From positions 1-64,000 of the forward strand of contig LADW01000041.1 of assembly GCA_000961695.1 (NCBI GenBank): DNA of 64,000 bases, given 5' to 3'. The notes under the pieces are model-generated. The model searched no databases. It was given only the letters and a program-made list of their open reading frames with translations, and had not been told where the DNA came from. Shown here in pieces: positions 32,637 through 41,715 of the stretch (position 1 is its first letter; every line of letters begins with the position of its first letter). The DNA is from Hyphomonadaceae bacterium BRH_c29 (GTDB lineage: Bacteria; Pseudomonadota; Alphaproteobacteria; Caulobacterales; Hyphomonadaceae). The position numbers were made by a program, and so were the translations under genes.

Positions 32637-32688
32637 TGTCCTTTGGTTGTAACTTGGTTAATATTCGGATGGGGTATGGTAACCGATC

Positions 32689-34068
32689 ATGACATTCTCG
32701 ATTGAACCGGACCTGACCTCCCAGAAGGTCAGCACACTTGCTGGGCGGAAAGAGACTTCCAGAACGTCCAGCGATGCCGGCGAAAAATTTGCCCGTTTCC
32801 TGGCGCAAGACACACGTGAACAGGACGCGGATCCGCAAACCCAAGCTGCGTCCAACCGGAAAGCAGCAGATACTGAAGTATCGGCAGCCACGCCTCTTCT
32901 GCATGCAGAAGCCTCCCCGAACGAGCTTCTCGGTGATAAGCCCCAGGAAAGCGACTTGGAGTTACCTGCAATAGCGGAGCCCGAAGTTGATGTTCAGGAA
33001 AAGCTGACCGCAAAAGCCGGGGACGACAAAGCGGACACGATCGAAGCGGACGACGCTTCAGACGCGGACGAGGCGCAGGTCTTGTTGGCGCAAACCACTT
33101 CGCAAGCCCAGACCGAGCCGACACCTTCTACAAAGCAACCGGCGGACGGCGTTCGCAGCTCGACCGCCGCTCAAGCAGACCCGGCAGCAGGCGCCCCGGA
33201 TGCCGCCATACAGAATGCTGTGGCGTCACCCGAAGCCCAGTCCATGCTGGTGACCGCGACCAATCCCGAGGCGACGAAACCCTCCGCGTCACGTACATCA
33301 ACGGAGACGCAGAGGACAATTACGGCGACCGCAGTCGCCTCCGCATCAACGCCCGGCCTCGCCGCAGCGCCCCAAACCAACGCAAACAAACCGGATGGGG
33401 CTTTGACGCCCGGAAAACCCACAACCTCGGTCAAACCATCGTCAGAGACTGAGGCGCTTGAGGCGTTTTCCACGGCCGAATTGGCGAGCGACAACGTTAC
33501 CCGCGATACCAAACACGCAGCAGGCATGTCCCCTACCCCGGACGGAACGCTTCTCGCCTCTGCCCCTGCCGCAGCATCGGTCCCCGCCAGCCAGCCCGCA
33601 CAGATTCAACAGCCTCAGATGACGCCGACCAACGCATTGGTCACGGCCAGCCCGGCTGACACCGTAAAAATCATCACCGACACAATCGCCGCGCCGGACG
33701 ATGCACCCGACCGGATCACGGTCCAGCTCGATCCGCCGGAACTCGGCCGGGTCTCCATCGACTTCAAGTTCGACTCCCATGGTCTGCAACATGTCACGGT
33801 CACGGGGGAGAATCCCGAAGCGTTACGTCAGCTGCGTTTGATGCATTTCGAACTGACCCAGGCGCTCGAGCGCAGCGGCCTGTCCAGTCAGAACATGACC
33901 TTCCAGCAGCAGCAGCAATCCGGCCAGCAACACGCCCAGTCGTCACCGGCGCGCAGCCTGTTTGCGACACAGGATTCTGACACGTCCAATTCCCCCCTGA
34001 TCACTCCGGCTGTCCAGCTGGCGCGACCGCCCCGGACGGCCGGCGGCGGGCTCAACATCAGACTTTAA
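32689..34068 (+). CDS. fliK: Flagellar hook-length control protein FliK
   Basis: A 459-residue exported ruler. The N-terminal three quarters are low-complexity Ala/Glu/Ser/Pro/Thr-rich. The C-terminal hook-length domain is clear: DRITVQLDPPELGRVSIDFKF, then HVTVTGENPEALRQLRL. A Gln-rich run (FQQQQQSGQQ) follows. It interacts with FlhB to switch export from hook to filament proteins. It precedes flgD by 12 bases. Confidence 0.9.
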   Translation: MTFSIEPDLTSQKVSTLAGRKETSRTSSDAGEKFARFLAQDTREQDADPQTQAASNRKAADTEVSAATPLLHAEASPNELLGDKPQESDLELPAIAEPEVDVQEKLTAKAGDDKADTIEADDASDADEAQVLLAQTTSQAQTEPTPSTKQPADGVRSSTAAQADPAAGAPDAAIQNAVASPEAQSMLVTATNPEATKPSASRTSTETQRTITATAVASASTPGLAAAPQTNANKPDGALTPGKPTTSVKPSSETEALEAFSTAELASDNVTRDTKHAAGMSPTPDGTLLASAPAAASVPASQPAQIQQPQMTPTNALVTASPADTVKIITDTIAAPDDAPDRITVQLDPPELGRVSIDFKFDSHGLQHVTVTGENPEALRQLRLMHFELTQALERSGLSSQNMTFQQQQQSGQQHAQSSPARSLFATQDSDTSNSPLITPAVQLARPPRTAGGGLNIRL

Positions 34069-34080
34069 GGAACAAAACCG

Positions 34081-34710
34081 ATGTCCGACGTCTCAGGAGC
34101 CTCCGCGCAAGCTTTCAGCAGCGAGTACAATTCGTTTCTCAAATTGCTGACGGCCCAGGTCCGGAACCAGGACCCGCTCGAACCTATGGACTCGACGCAA
34201 TTCGTTGATCAGCTGGCAACCTTCTCCTCGCTCGAACAGCAGGTGAATTCGAACAAGGCTCTCGACAATATCGCATCATTGATTGGTGGGCTGCATTCCT
34301 CAATCCTGGCCGGACAATGGCTGGGCGAGACGGTCGCTATCGACACATCCTGGGCGCCCTATAAGGGAGATGCGGTCGAATACGTTGTCGATATTCCGGA
34401 CTCCACCGACAAAGCTGTGCTGAAGGTGCGAGACAAAGACGGCAATGAAATCTGGTCAAAAACGCTGGACGCGGACTCCGCGACCTACACCTGGAATGGC
34501 GAAACGACATCCGGCGAAGACCTTGCCGATGATGGCCTCTACCAGTTCGAAGTCCAGATGTACAAGAACGACGAACTCCAGCGCACGACGTCGCCGCGCT
34601 TCATCGCAACCGTCACTGGAGTGACCATGGACGAGCAAGGCACGTTGCTGCTCGAGACATCTGCCAACCTGACGACCGAAATGGCCAATGTGGAGAAATA
34701 CAGAGGCTAG
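34081..34710 (+). CDS. flgD: Flagellar hook capping protein FlgD
   Basis: A 209-residue scaffold that caps the growing hook. The N-terminus FLKLLTAQVRNQDPLEPMDSTQFVDQLATFSSLEQQVNSN is the family hallmark; the C-terminal part has the Ig-like FlgD domain with TWNGETTSGEDLADDGLYQFEV. It follows fliK in the same operon and is convergent with the FliL-like gene. Confidence 0.95.
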   Translation: MSDVSGASAQAFSSEYNSFLKLLTAQVRNQDPLEPMDSTQFVDQLATFSSLEQQVNSNKALDNIASLIGGLHSSILAGQWLGETVAIDTSWAPYKGDAVEYVVDIPDSTDKAVLKVRDKDGNEIWSKTLDADSATYTWNGETTSGEDLADDGLYQFEVQMYKNDELQRTTSPRFIATVTGVTMDEQGTLLLETSANLTTEMANVEKYRG

Positions 34711-34755
34711 GTTTGCTCTTTTGATCGGCGGCGCCGGAGCGCCCTGCCTGGTGGC

Positions 34756-35310
34756 CTACAGGTCCTGCTGGGCAATATCCACGATCAGCACGTTCTGAAT
34801 ACCGGATGGAACGGCCTTCTGGAGGTTCAGAAGAATCATGGCCCGAAGCGTTTCGTAGCTTTCCACATCGGTGATGTTGTCAAACGTCTGACCGTCATTG
34901 CTCAGCTCAATCAGCGTGGTCATGATGTTGTCGCGGATCTTTGGCTCCATGGAAAAGAGCTTCTGCGAGACGCTGGAATCGGCTTCGAGATTGATGTTCA
35001 GGATGACAAGGCTCTCGACCTTGCGGTCGTGCATGAGCGGCACGATGAACTCACGGGTAAACTTGAAATAGACGACATCGCCGGATGCGGCGTTGTCGCC
35101 ATGCCCTGAAGATTCCTTCTTGTCGCCGTGAGACTCTTTTTTCTCACCGCCATGACTTTCGGGCGCCCCATGCGCGTCCGCTTCCTTCTCGGGCTTTTCG
35201 TGTTCGCTTGTGCTGGCGGCTGCAGACAAACCTGTTTTCACGAAGTGCCCGGTTATCCCGCCGGCCAGAATGCAGACGACGGCAACCACCGCAGAGATGA
35301 TGTGCTTCAT
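34756..35310 (-). CDS. FliL-like basal-body protein with His-rich linker
   Basis: A 184-residue protein with an N-terminal membrane helix (about residues 5-22), then a linker rich in His, Glu and Lys (about 35-73, for example HGAPESHGGEKKESHGDKK), then a FliL-like periplasmic domain (FIVPLMHDRKVESLVILNINLEADSS, IRDNIMTTLIELS). FliL rings surround stator units and support torque. A second FliL is at 51947. The His-rich linker could bind metal. It is the last gene of the fliM-motA-flgF-flgG-flgA-flgH operon. Confidence 0.75.
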   Translation of the reverse strand: MKHIISAVVAVVCILAGGITGHFVKTGLSAAASTSEHEKPEKEADAHGAPESHGGEKKESHGDKKESSGHGDNAASGDVVYFKFTREFIVPLMHDRKVESLVILNINLEADSSVSQKLFSMEPKIRDNIMTTLIELSNDGQTFDNITDVESYETLRAMILLNLQKAVPSGIQNVLIVDIAQQDL

Positions 35311-35325
35311 GTCGTCCCCCTACCC

Positions 35326-36030
35326 CTAGAACGGCAGGATCTTGTCCAGCAGTTTCGGGATTGCCTTGCGGCCGTTCGGACCGGTCGTATCGCCTTCATT
35401 GACATAAGAGAGCTGTGCATCGGCGATCTTGTCATAGGTTACGGTATTGGTCCGGGTTATGTCCTGGGCGCGAATGACGCCCGAGACGCTAAGATAGCGG
35501 ATCTCGTTACTGACCCGGGTCTGTTGATAACCCTGAATGATTAAGTTCCCGTTCGGCTCGACGCCGACAACGCGTGCAGCGAGCGTGAACGTGATCTTTT
35601 CGGCCCGGTTCACCGCGCCATTGCCCGCCATGTTCGAATTGCGCTGGAAGTCGATCGCCGGCGAAACGCTGGCAGAGCCAGGCAGGGCATTGTTGATCAT
35701 ATCCGGCAGGCCCAGCAGCGCATCCACGCTCATATCCTCGCTGGACCCCTGACTGCGCGAGAGCGAGCTCTTCAGGTTCGCCTGGTCGTCCATCTCGACC
35801 AACACGGTGAGCAGGTCGCCGACAGCTTTGGCCCGCCGCATGGCCAGAAGCGCATTCGGAGAGGTCGCCCAGAGTGACGGATTGGGCTGGCCCAGCGTAT
35901 CCATGTTGATCTCCGTGCCTGCCCAGGGCCCCGCATATTGGGGCACCGCTTCCGGCTGGTGCTGGAGCGGCGCGCTGGCACAGGCAGTGACGGTCGTGGC
36001 GAGAAGCGCCGTGGAAATGAAGCTTTTCAT
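35326..36030 (-). CDS. flgH: Flagellar L-ring protein FlgH
   Basis: A 234-residue outer-membrane lipoprotein. The start MKSFISTALLATTVTAC places the lipidated Cys at 17. FlgH-type segments: SLWATSPNALLAMRRAKAVGDLLTVLV, SLSRSQG, ITFTLAARVVGVEPNGNLIIQGYQQTRVSNEIRYLSVSGVIR in family register. It forms the L-ring bushing. Its ATG overlaps the flgA stop by four bases. Confidence 0.95.
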   Translation of the reverse strand: MKSFISTALLATTVTACASAPLQHQPEAVPQYAGPWAGTEINMDTLGQPNPSLWATSPNALLAMRRAKAVGDLLTVLVEMDDQANLKSSLSRSQGSSEDMSVDALLGLPDMINNALPGSASVSPAIDFQRNSNMAGNGAVNRAEKITFTLAARVVGVEPNGNLIIQGYQQTRVSNEIRYLSVSGVIRAQDITRTNTVTYDKIADAQLSYVNEGDTTGPNGRKAIPKLLDKILPF

Positions 36031-36431
36031 TGTGCCAATACCCATCCGTTTTCCTGAACGATGCCCTGCACCGTCTGCTTGGACTGTTGATTGAGGACCG
36101 TGACGGACTCGTTCAGCCCCGCTTCACCAAGCGCCCGACCGGTCGCCGAGATTTCCAGTCCGCCCTTGATGTACTTTACCGTGACAACCTGATTGCGCCG
36201 CACAAGGATCGGCGCGCGGGTGTTCTCGTAAGTGATCGGCTTTCCTGCATAGACAGTGCGAACCACTTCGCGTCCAAGCAGCGGATCGCCAATCGCATTG
36301 TCCCCCTCCTCGGTCGTCGCATTGTAGGACGTGACCGGGTCGCCGGAGCGAATGACTTCCGCGGCCACGAGGGACGAGGAATCGGCAAAGGCCGTCAGCA
36401 GGCCGAGCCCGAGGGCAAAAACAGACATCAT
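36027..36431 (-). CDS. flgA: Flagellar P-ring chaperone FlgA
   Basis: A 134-residue periplasmic protein with a signal-like N-terminus (MMSVFALGLGLLTAFA) and a SAF-like domain (IGDPLLGREVVRTVYAGKPITYEN, VTVKYIKGGLEISATGRALGEAGLNESV). It is shorter than enterobacterial FlgA (219) and corresponds to its C-terminal half, a common alphaproteobacterial form. FlgA assists P-ring assembly from FlgI. It lies between flgG and flgH. Confidence 0.85.
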   Translation of the reverse strand: MMSVFALGLGLLTAFADSSSLVAAEVIRSGDPVTSYNATTEEGDNAIGDPLLGREVVRTVYAGKPITYENTRAPILVRRNQVVTVKYIKGGLEISATGRALGEAGLNESVTVLNQQSKQTVQGIVQENGWVLAQ

Positions 36432-36433
36432 GA

Positions 36434-37219
36434 CTATTTCACCCGCGTGGTCGCAGCGAGCATCTCGTCGGACGCTGTGATCACCTTTGAATTCATTTCA
36501 TAGCCGCGCTGGGCTTCGATGAGTTCGGAGATTTCCTTCACGACGTCCACCCCAGACCCTTCGAGAAAGCCCTGGCGGATGTAGCCTGCGCCTTCTGTGC
36601 CCGCGACAACCTGGGTGGCCGTTCCGGACGCCTGCGTCTCACGGAACATGTTGTCACCCAAAGCCTCAAGCCCCTTCTCGTTGACAAAGCGAACGAGTTG
36701 GATGTTGCCGATCGACTGCCCCGTGGTTCCGCCAGCGAAGTAGGCGACGACTTCACCGTCCCGGCTGATCGAGATCTTCTGTGCGTCCTGGGGAATGGTG
36801 ATCCCGTCCGCAAGCGGAAAGCCGTCCATCGTGACAATCTGGCCGTCTGGGCCTCGATTGAGTTTGCCGTCCCGCGTATAAGCCGGTTCACCTGAAGGCA
36901 GGGTCACCTCGAAAAATCCGGACCCGTCAATGGCAAGGTCGAGTTCGCCATCCGTCGGGTTGAGGGCTCCCTGGGTCAGCTCCATCGAAACCGTTGACGG
37001 ACGAACCCCGGTGCCGATCTGGATCCCTGCCGGCACAAGCGTGCCAACCTGCGATGTCGACGTGCCTGGCGTCAGGTATTGCTGATAGACCAGATCGGAA
37101 AACTCCGCACTGCGGGGCCGGTAAGCCGCCGTGCTCATGTTGGCGATGTTGTTCGAGATGACATCGACGCGCATTTGCTGCGCTGCCATGCCCGTCGCGG
37201 CGATTTGTAGAGATTTCAC
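36434..37219 (-). CDS. flgG: Flagellar distal rod protein FlgG
   Basis: A 261-residue rod protein. It begins MKSLQIAATGMAAQQMRVDVISNNIANMSTAAYRP, contains DGELDLAIDGSGFFEV and ends with the C-terminal flagellar signature EISELIEAQRGYEMNSKVITASDEML. Length matches E. coli FlgG (260). It follows flgF by 31 bases. Confidence 0.96.
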   Translation of the reverse strand: MKSLQIAATGMAAQQMRVDVISNNIANMSTAAYRPRSAEFSDLVYQQYLTPGTSTSQVGTLVPAGIQIGTGVRPSTVSMELTQGALNPTDGELDLAIDGSGFFEVTLPSGEPAYTRDGKLNRGPDGQIVTMDGFPLADGITIPQDAQKISISRDGEVVAYFAGGTTGQSIGNIQLVRFVNEKGLEALGDNMFRETQASGTATQVVAGTEGAGYIRQGFLEGSGVDVVKEISELIEAQRGYEMNSKVITASDEMLAATTRVK

Positions 37220-37250
37220 ATCCTGCTCCTTCTCTTACTCAAGTCTGTTT

Positions 37251-37988
37251 CTATCCGTTACGGATTGCACTGATGATCTGGCCGATGCGCTGGTCTTCAC
37301 GCTCGAACAGGGTCTGTCCGGCTTCATAAGCGCGTTGCACTTCGATCATGCGCGCGACTTCCAGAACGGGCGATACATTCGATTGCTCCAGCGCGCCCTG
37401 TACAATTTCATTGTTCTCCGCTGGCTTGTGACCATCGGGAGCGGAAAAGTACGAATTGGAATCGCGCACAAGCGTGGCTTCCTGATCGACGGTGACGACG
37501 CCCACCTGCCCGACATCCTGCGGCGGAATACCATCGCCGGAACTGACCGAAACCGTGCCGTCTGAAGCAATGCGTATCTGGCTCGCATTCTGAGGAATGT
37601 TGATCGGGCTTCCGCCCGCGCTCAGTAAGGCGCTGCCATTCGCATCGACCAGTTTCCCGTCGGGAGAGATCTGAAAATTTCCGGCGCGCGTGAGACGTTG
37701 CCCCTGCGGTGCATCGACGAGGAAAAACCCGTCGCCCTGGATCGCAAGGTCAAGTTGGCCACCTGTGATCTTCAGTGCACCCTGCGCCATTGCGAAGCTA
37801 TGCCCGGCCAATCCACCCATAGAGAGCGATGATGACTGCGATCCGGTGGCAACGAGGAACTCCCCGAACATGGCTCTGTCGGATTTGTATCCCGTCGTGC
37901 TGGAGTTCGCGAGATTGTTCGCAACAACCTGCATTTCCTGCATCAGACCCTGTTGGCGGCCGAGCATCGTGTAGATGGCGTTGGACAT
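37251..37988 (-). CDS. flgF: Flagellar proximal rod protein FlgF
   Basis: A 245-residue rod protein with MQVVANNLANSSTTGYKSD near the start, GGQLDLAIQGDGFFLV in the middle and ARMIEVQRAYEAGQTLFEREDQRI at the end. Its ATG shares one base with the stop of the upstream 588-residue gene, so it is translationally coupled to it. Confidence 0.95.
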   Translation of the reverse strand: MSNAIYTMLGRQQGLMQEMQVVANNLANSSTTGYKSDRAMFGEFLVATGSQSSSLSMGGLAGHSFAMAQGALKITGGQLDLAIQGDGFFLVDAPQGQRLTRAGNFQISPDGKLVDANGSALLSAGGSPINIPQNASQIRIASDGTVSVSSGDGIPPQDVGQVGVVTVDQEATLVRDSNSYFSAPDGHKPAENNEIVQGALEQSNVSPVLEVARMIEVQRAYEAGQTLFEREDQRIGQIISAIRNG

Positions 37989-39754
37989 TAGTTCGCCCCT
38001 CCGGTCACTGTTGACGTGGACGCATCCGGCTTTTTGAGCACGGTGGCCACTTTTGCCATGGCGAGTTTCTTTTTTGGCTTCGCGGCAAGGTCGCGCGCGG
38101 TTTGACGCATCGCAAAGACGCGATCGGCGCGCTGCTTCTGGACCGGATCATCCAGTCTCGTTGCTGCGCTGTAGATGGTGTCCGACACGATCCAGCGTCC
38201 CTCTGCGGCATCCAGCTCAATCAGAGTCAGGAGAGCTTCCGGTTCAGGGTCGAGGCGCACCTCGAAGCCCCGGAGAGCCGCCACATTGCCTTGCCGGATC
38301 GCGGCTTCGGCAGCGAGCAGATTCAGGCGGGCATTGTCAGGATAAGTCTCTGCCCAAGTGGTGACGGCATCATACTCGTCGCGCTGGAGTTCCAGTCCAG
38401 CGAGCTCCGTGATGACAGAATCGTCTGCCCCTGCCCGGCCCATCAGCTCTCGCGTCAGTGACACGAGGCCGAAGCGGACCGCAAGCGAAGCGCCGGAACG
38501 ATAGAGCCCTGACCGCTCAGGCGCCGCGTCCAGAATGCCCGGATCTGATACGAGCGCATTGATCGCGGCAAGATTGCGCAGGCGGTTGTCGCTCGAAAGA
38601 TCCCGCTCCAGTCCGTTCGTAAACTGACGCCGGATTTCCGTCTGAGCAGCTTCGTTCTGCAGCGCCGGCATGCCGGACAACTCCATGATTGGCTGGTAGT
38701 GCGAGCTGTCGCTGAGTTCCTGAAGGGCGAATTGGAGACTGGCGGCCAGCGCACGATCATCGCCGGTCTGACCAAATTTTTTCATCAAATTGCCCAGCAA
38801 GATTTCTTCATGCACCCCGCCGAGCGGCTTGCCACGGCGCATCAGGGCGGCCAGCGCCTCTTCCTGATATTCCGGTTCGTTTAGGAATGCCCGCACGGCC
38901 TTGTCCGAATCCGGACGCTTTTCGCCAAGGTCTATGATCGCTTTGACGAATTGAAGCTGCGTGGCGCTATCGACCTGCTCGGGCGTGAAATCTGCGAACA
39001 GCTTCACGGGCAGAACCCGCTCGCCGCGCTTGTCCAGCTGCGGCACCACCATCGCGGCGAGGTCTGCGCGCAACCGGAAAGGAAGTTTACGGAAGCCGTT
39101 GAGGTTTTCGTTGAGGCGCGCAACGCCCTCGTCCTGGTCATTTGCCAGAAGGGCCGCCGCCAACCAGATCCCGGTGCGCTCATGGCAATCTGCCAGCTTC
39201 CGGAAATAATCGATGTCCACCCGCTCGCGATTCTCCATCAGGCTCGCCACTTTGCGGTAGGCCGTCGCGTCGGGCCCGGGCACTGACCGCATCACCATGG
39301 CGGTTTCGGAATAGAGACCAAGCGCGAGATAGGCCTTGGCAAGTGTGAAACTGGAGGCAGCCTCCCCCTCCCCGCTCCGCGCCACGGCGCCTTCCTGGAA
39401 AGAGTGAATCTGCTGGTAACGGTCGAAGGCTTCGAGGTCGGCGAAGTCGAGCGGGTTCGGGCCCGTGCAATTCACTTCTTCCGGAAATGGCGCCGGCTGG
39501 CGCAGGCGTACGCCGAGCGCAGGCTTCTCAACCGCGACGACGTCTTCGGACGTTTCCTCTTCAGGCAGGCCTTCCGCACCGTTCGGAGTCAAAAGGCCCT
39601 CATTGATGGCTTGGCGAACGAACTGGTCGAGTTCCGTACCGAGTTGCATCGGCTGACCCTGCTCCGTTTCAGACGCAGTTGCAGTGTCCTCAAGCGCGAG
39701 GGAGACCGGCGCGAGGCTGCAGCTGAGCAGAAGGAGGAGGGTAAGCCGCTTCAT
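37988..39754 (-). CDS. Large periplasmic helical-repeat protein coupled to motA, possibly MotC-like
   Basis: A 588-residue protein with a Sec signal peptide (MKRLTLLLLLSCSLAPVSLA). The mature part is almost wholly alpha-helical with TPR/Sel1-like stretches (for example FTLAKAYLALGLYSETAMVM near 140 and LNLLAAEAAIRQGNVAALRGF near 475). It ends in a Lys-rich tail (AAKPKKKLAMAK). I do not recognise a named family. Its ATG overlaps the motA stop by four bases and its stop overlaps the flgF start, so it is co-translated with stator and rod genes. Rhizobial MotC is a periplasmic motor protein whose chaperone MotE has a homologue at 52974; this could be a distant analogue. Confidence 0.6.
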   Translation of the reverse strand: MKRLTLLLLLSCSLAPVSLALEDTATASETEQGQPMQLGTELDQFVRQAINEGLLTPNGAEGLPEEETSEDVVAVEKPALGVRLRQPAPFPEEVNCTGPNPLDFADLEAFDRYQQIHSFQEGAVARSGEGEAASSFTLAKAYLALGLYSETAMVMRSVPGPDATAYRKVASLMENRERVDIDYFRKLADCHERTGIWLAAALLANDQDEGVARLNENLNGFRKLPFRLRADLAAMVVPQLDKRGERVLPVKLFADFTPEQVDSATQLQFVKAIIDLGEKRPDSDKAVRAFLNEPEYQEEALAALMRRGKPLGGVHEEILLGNLMKKFGQTGDDRALAASLQFALQELSDSSHYQPIMELSGMPALQNEAAQTEIRRQFTNGLERDLSSDNRLRNLAAINALVSDPGILDAAPERSGLYRSGASLAVRFGLVSLTRELMGRAGADDSVITELAGLELQRDEYDAVTTWAETYPDNARLNLLAAEAAIRQGNVAALRGFEVRLDPEPEALLTLIELDAAEGRWIVSDTIYSAATRLDDPVQKQRADRVFAMRQTARDLAAKPKKKLAMAKVATVLKKPDASTSTVTGGAN

Positions 39755-40617
39755 GCCGCCTTTTTAAGCTCCCGTATTGCCTGTTCCACCTCGTCGAAGG
39801 ATGGACGCACCCGCGCTGGCGCATGGCGGCGGGCCACCTCCACCGAAATGTTGACCGGGTTGTGGTGAAGGTTGGACACGAGCAGACCGCCGATCGTGGC
39901 GTAGAAGAGATGTTCTTCCGTACGGTTCAGCTTCACTTTGTTCGCAAACGGACCAACGATACCATAGGCCAGAAACACGCCGAGGAACGTACCGACCAGA
40001 GCGCCGCCGATCATGCCGCCCAGGATTTCCGGGGGCTTGTCGATGGAGGCCATCGTCTTGATAACGCCCAGAACGGCCGCCACAATCCCGAGGGCAGGCA
40101 GGGCATCCGCCATATTCTGCAGCGCGTGAGCGCCGTGCAGACTGTCTTCCTGTAACCCTTCAAGCTGAGATTCCAGAAGTTCTTCGACCTGATGAACATT
40201 GTCGAAGTTCATGATCATCGAACGGATCGTGTCGCAAATCATCTCGACGGCTGAATGGTCTTTCAGGATCTTCGGGTATTTCTTGAAAATCTCGGAATCG
40301 TTTGGCGCCTCGATGTGGGGCTCAATGTCGACCGGGTTCTGCTTCAGGACATTCAGAAGCTCATGCATTAGGCACAGAAGATCCTGATAGTCCTTCTTGT
40401 TCCATTTGGGGCCTTTAAAGACTGACCCCATGTCCCCCAACGTGTGCTTGATCGTGGTCATGTCGTTGGCAGCCAGGAATGCCCCGATGGCGGCGCCGCC
40501 GATCATCATGCCCTCAAATGGCAGGGCATGGGTGATGATATGCATCTTGCCGCCGGCCAGAACATAACCACCGAAGACCATGATCACGGTCACAACCATT
40601 CCAAAAATTGCGTTCAC
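39751..40617 (-). CDS. motA: Flagellar stator protein MotA
   Basis: A 288-residue inner-membrane stator subunit with four helices. Family marks: FEGMMIGGAAIGAFLAAN, the ALPALGIVAAVLGVIKTM helix with the conserved Pro, and the last helix FLGVFLAYGIVGP with the second Pro. The charged cytoplasmic loop that contacts FliG is present. The start is GTG at 40617 with AGGGAG eight bases before it. It sits between fliM-like and the 588-residue gene, apart from motB, which is read from the other strand. Confidence 0.96.
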   Translation of the reverse strand: MNAIFGMVVTVIMVFGGYVLAGGKMHIITHALPFEGMMIGGAAIGAFLAANDMTTIKHTLGDMGSVFKGPKWNKKDYQDLLCLMHELLNVLKQNPVDIEPHIEAPNDSEIFKKYPKILKDHSAVEMICDTIRSMIMNFDNVHQVEELLESQLEGLQEDSLHGAHALQNMADALPALGIVAAVLGVIKTMASIDKPPEILGGMIGGALVGTFLGVFLAYGIVGPFANKVKLNRTEEHLFYATIGGLLVSNLHHNPVNISVEVARRHAPARVRPSFDEVEQAIRELKKAA

Positions 40618-40655
40618 TTCTCAACTCCCTTCAACGATCACCACACGGATGATCG

Positions 40656-41549
40656 CTATGACTCCGCGATTTCCTGCACAAAGCTCACAGAAACAGGCGT
40701 GCTCAGCTTGAGCGCCCTCTGTCGCTTCCAGACACCCAGCTCACCTGAGCCGATGTCCACGCTTCCATTGATTGTTTCAGCCGTCAGGCTGAGCTTGCCA
40801 GCAACCGCTCCGGAAAGCGGCAGCACGGTGCCGATTTCCAATTTCGCGCACTCTCCGATGGTCAGGGACAAGCGCTCAAGCACGGCGTCCAGTGTCATGG
40901 TGGAGGCCCGGACGCTATCGCTCAGCGTCTTCTGGCTGTGATGGCGCGCCTGCGCCTTCTGGTCCGCTGCCGCACGCAAGCTGTTGCGCGCGAACTGCTG
41001 CATGAAATCAAAGGGGCAGAAGAACCAGACATGCGAGTTTTCCCCGTCGATCCTGAGCTGGAACTCGATCTGGAGGTATCGGCTGGCGGCATCGAACCGG
41101 CCGGCAGCCCCGACAGGATCAGTGAAGGGCGCAGCGCCCTTTCCGGCTTTCATCAGGCCCGCGGCAATCTCGCCCCACAGATCTGTTCCGGCCTGCTCGG
41201 CAAGAAGCTTCAGGAACAGCGGTGACGCGTCGGTTATACTGGCGACATCCTGGTTCATACGGACAGCAGCATTGCGCACGGCGCCTGCAGTATCGATGGC
41301 GATTCCGGCAAGGCCCGGCGAGTTCTCCACAGCAAAATAGAACGCGACTTCATGCTCCAGCATGTGCTGGGCATCCGTGCCGTTAACGACCCGGCGCCCG
41401 GTAAGTGCCACGTCCGGCAGAGTTCCATAGGTTCTCGCAGCCCAGTCGCGGGTGCGGGTCTGCAACTGCTGCCAGAATTGGCGCATTTGCAGGATGCTGG
41501 GGGGTACTCCTGCCCCAGCTTCAATTTTTTTACGCAGAACTGCAGACAC
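40656..41549 (-). CDS. fliM: Divergent flagellar switch protein FliM
   Basis: A 297-residue protein. The last about 75 residues (LDAVLERLSLTIGECAKLEIGTVLPL, then GSVDIGSGELGVWKRQRALKLS) form a SpoA domain as in FliM/FliN, and the middle (about 50-200) fits the CheC-like FliM core. The usual N-terminal LSQDEIDALL peptide that binds phospho-CheY is not seen; the start reads MSAVLRKKIEAGAGVPPS. It starts with GTG at 41549. Position upstream of motA supports FliM. FliN is separate at 49388. Confidence 0.75.
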   Translation of the reverse strand: MSAVLRKKIEAGAGVPPSILQMRQFWQQLQTRTRDWAARTYGTLPDVALTGRRVVNGTDAQHMLEHEVAFYFAVENSPGLAGIAIDTAGAVRNAAVRMNQDVASITDASPLFLKLLAEQAGTDLWGEIAAGLMKAGKGAAPFTDPVGAAGRFDAASRYLQIEFQLRIDGENSHVWFFCPFDFMQQFARNSLRAAADQKAQARHHSQKTLSDSVRASTMTLDAVLERLSLTIGECAKLEIGTVLPLSGAVAGKLSLTAETINGSVDIGSGELGVWKRQRALKLSTPVSVSFVQEIAES

Positions 41550-41564
41550 AGTTTGCCACCTTTA

Positions 41565-41644
41565 TTAACGGACCGTCCCGTCCCATTAACCTGTGATGCT
41601 GCGTTACCGGTTGAGAAACCATTAACGTGCGGTGGCAAGTTAAC
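41565..41644. promoter_or_regulatory. Cluster of TTAAC motifs between fliM and motB
   Basis: Four TTAAC copies occur at 41565, 41586, 41622 and 41640 in 80 bases. TTGA-GAAACCA-TTAA at 41611-41625 is one base from TTAA-n7-TTAA. More TTA-rich text (GGTTAGGGTTAATGGTTAG) covers the motB start. This divergent region is the best candidate in the window for CtrA-type binding at early flagellar promoters. Confidence 0.5.
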
Positions 41645-41715
41645 CATCGTCGTCGCAGCGTTCCTTCATGGCCGTCTGCTAGAAAGCACCCTACTGGCTC
41701 GAATGGTTAGGGTTA

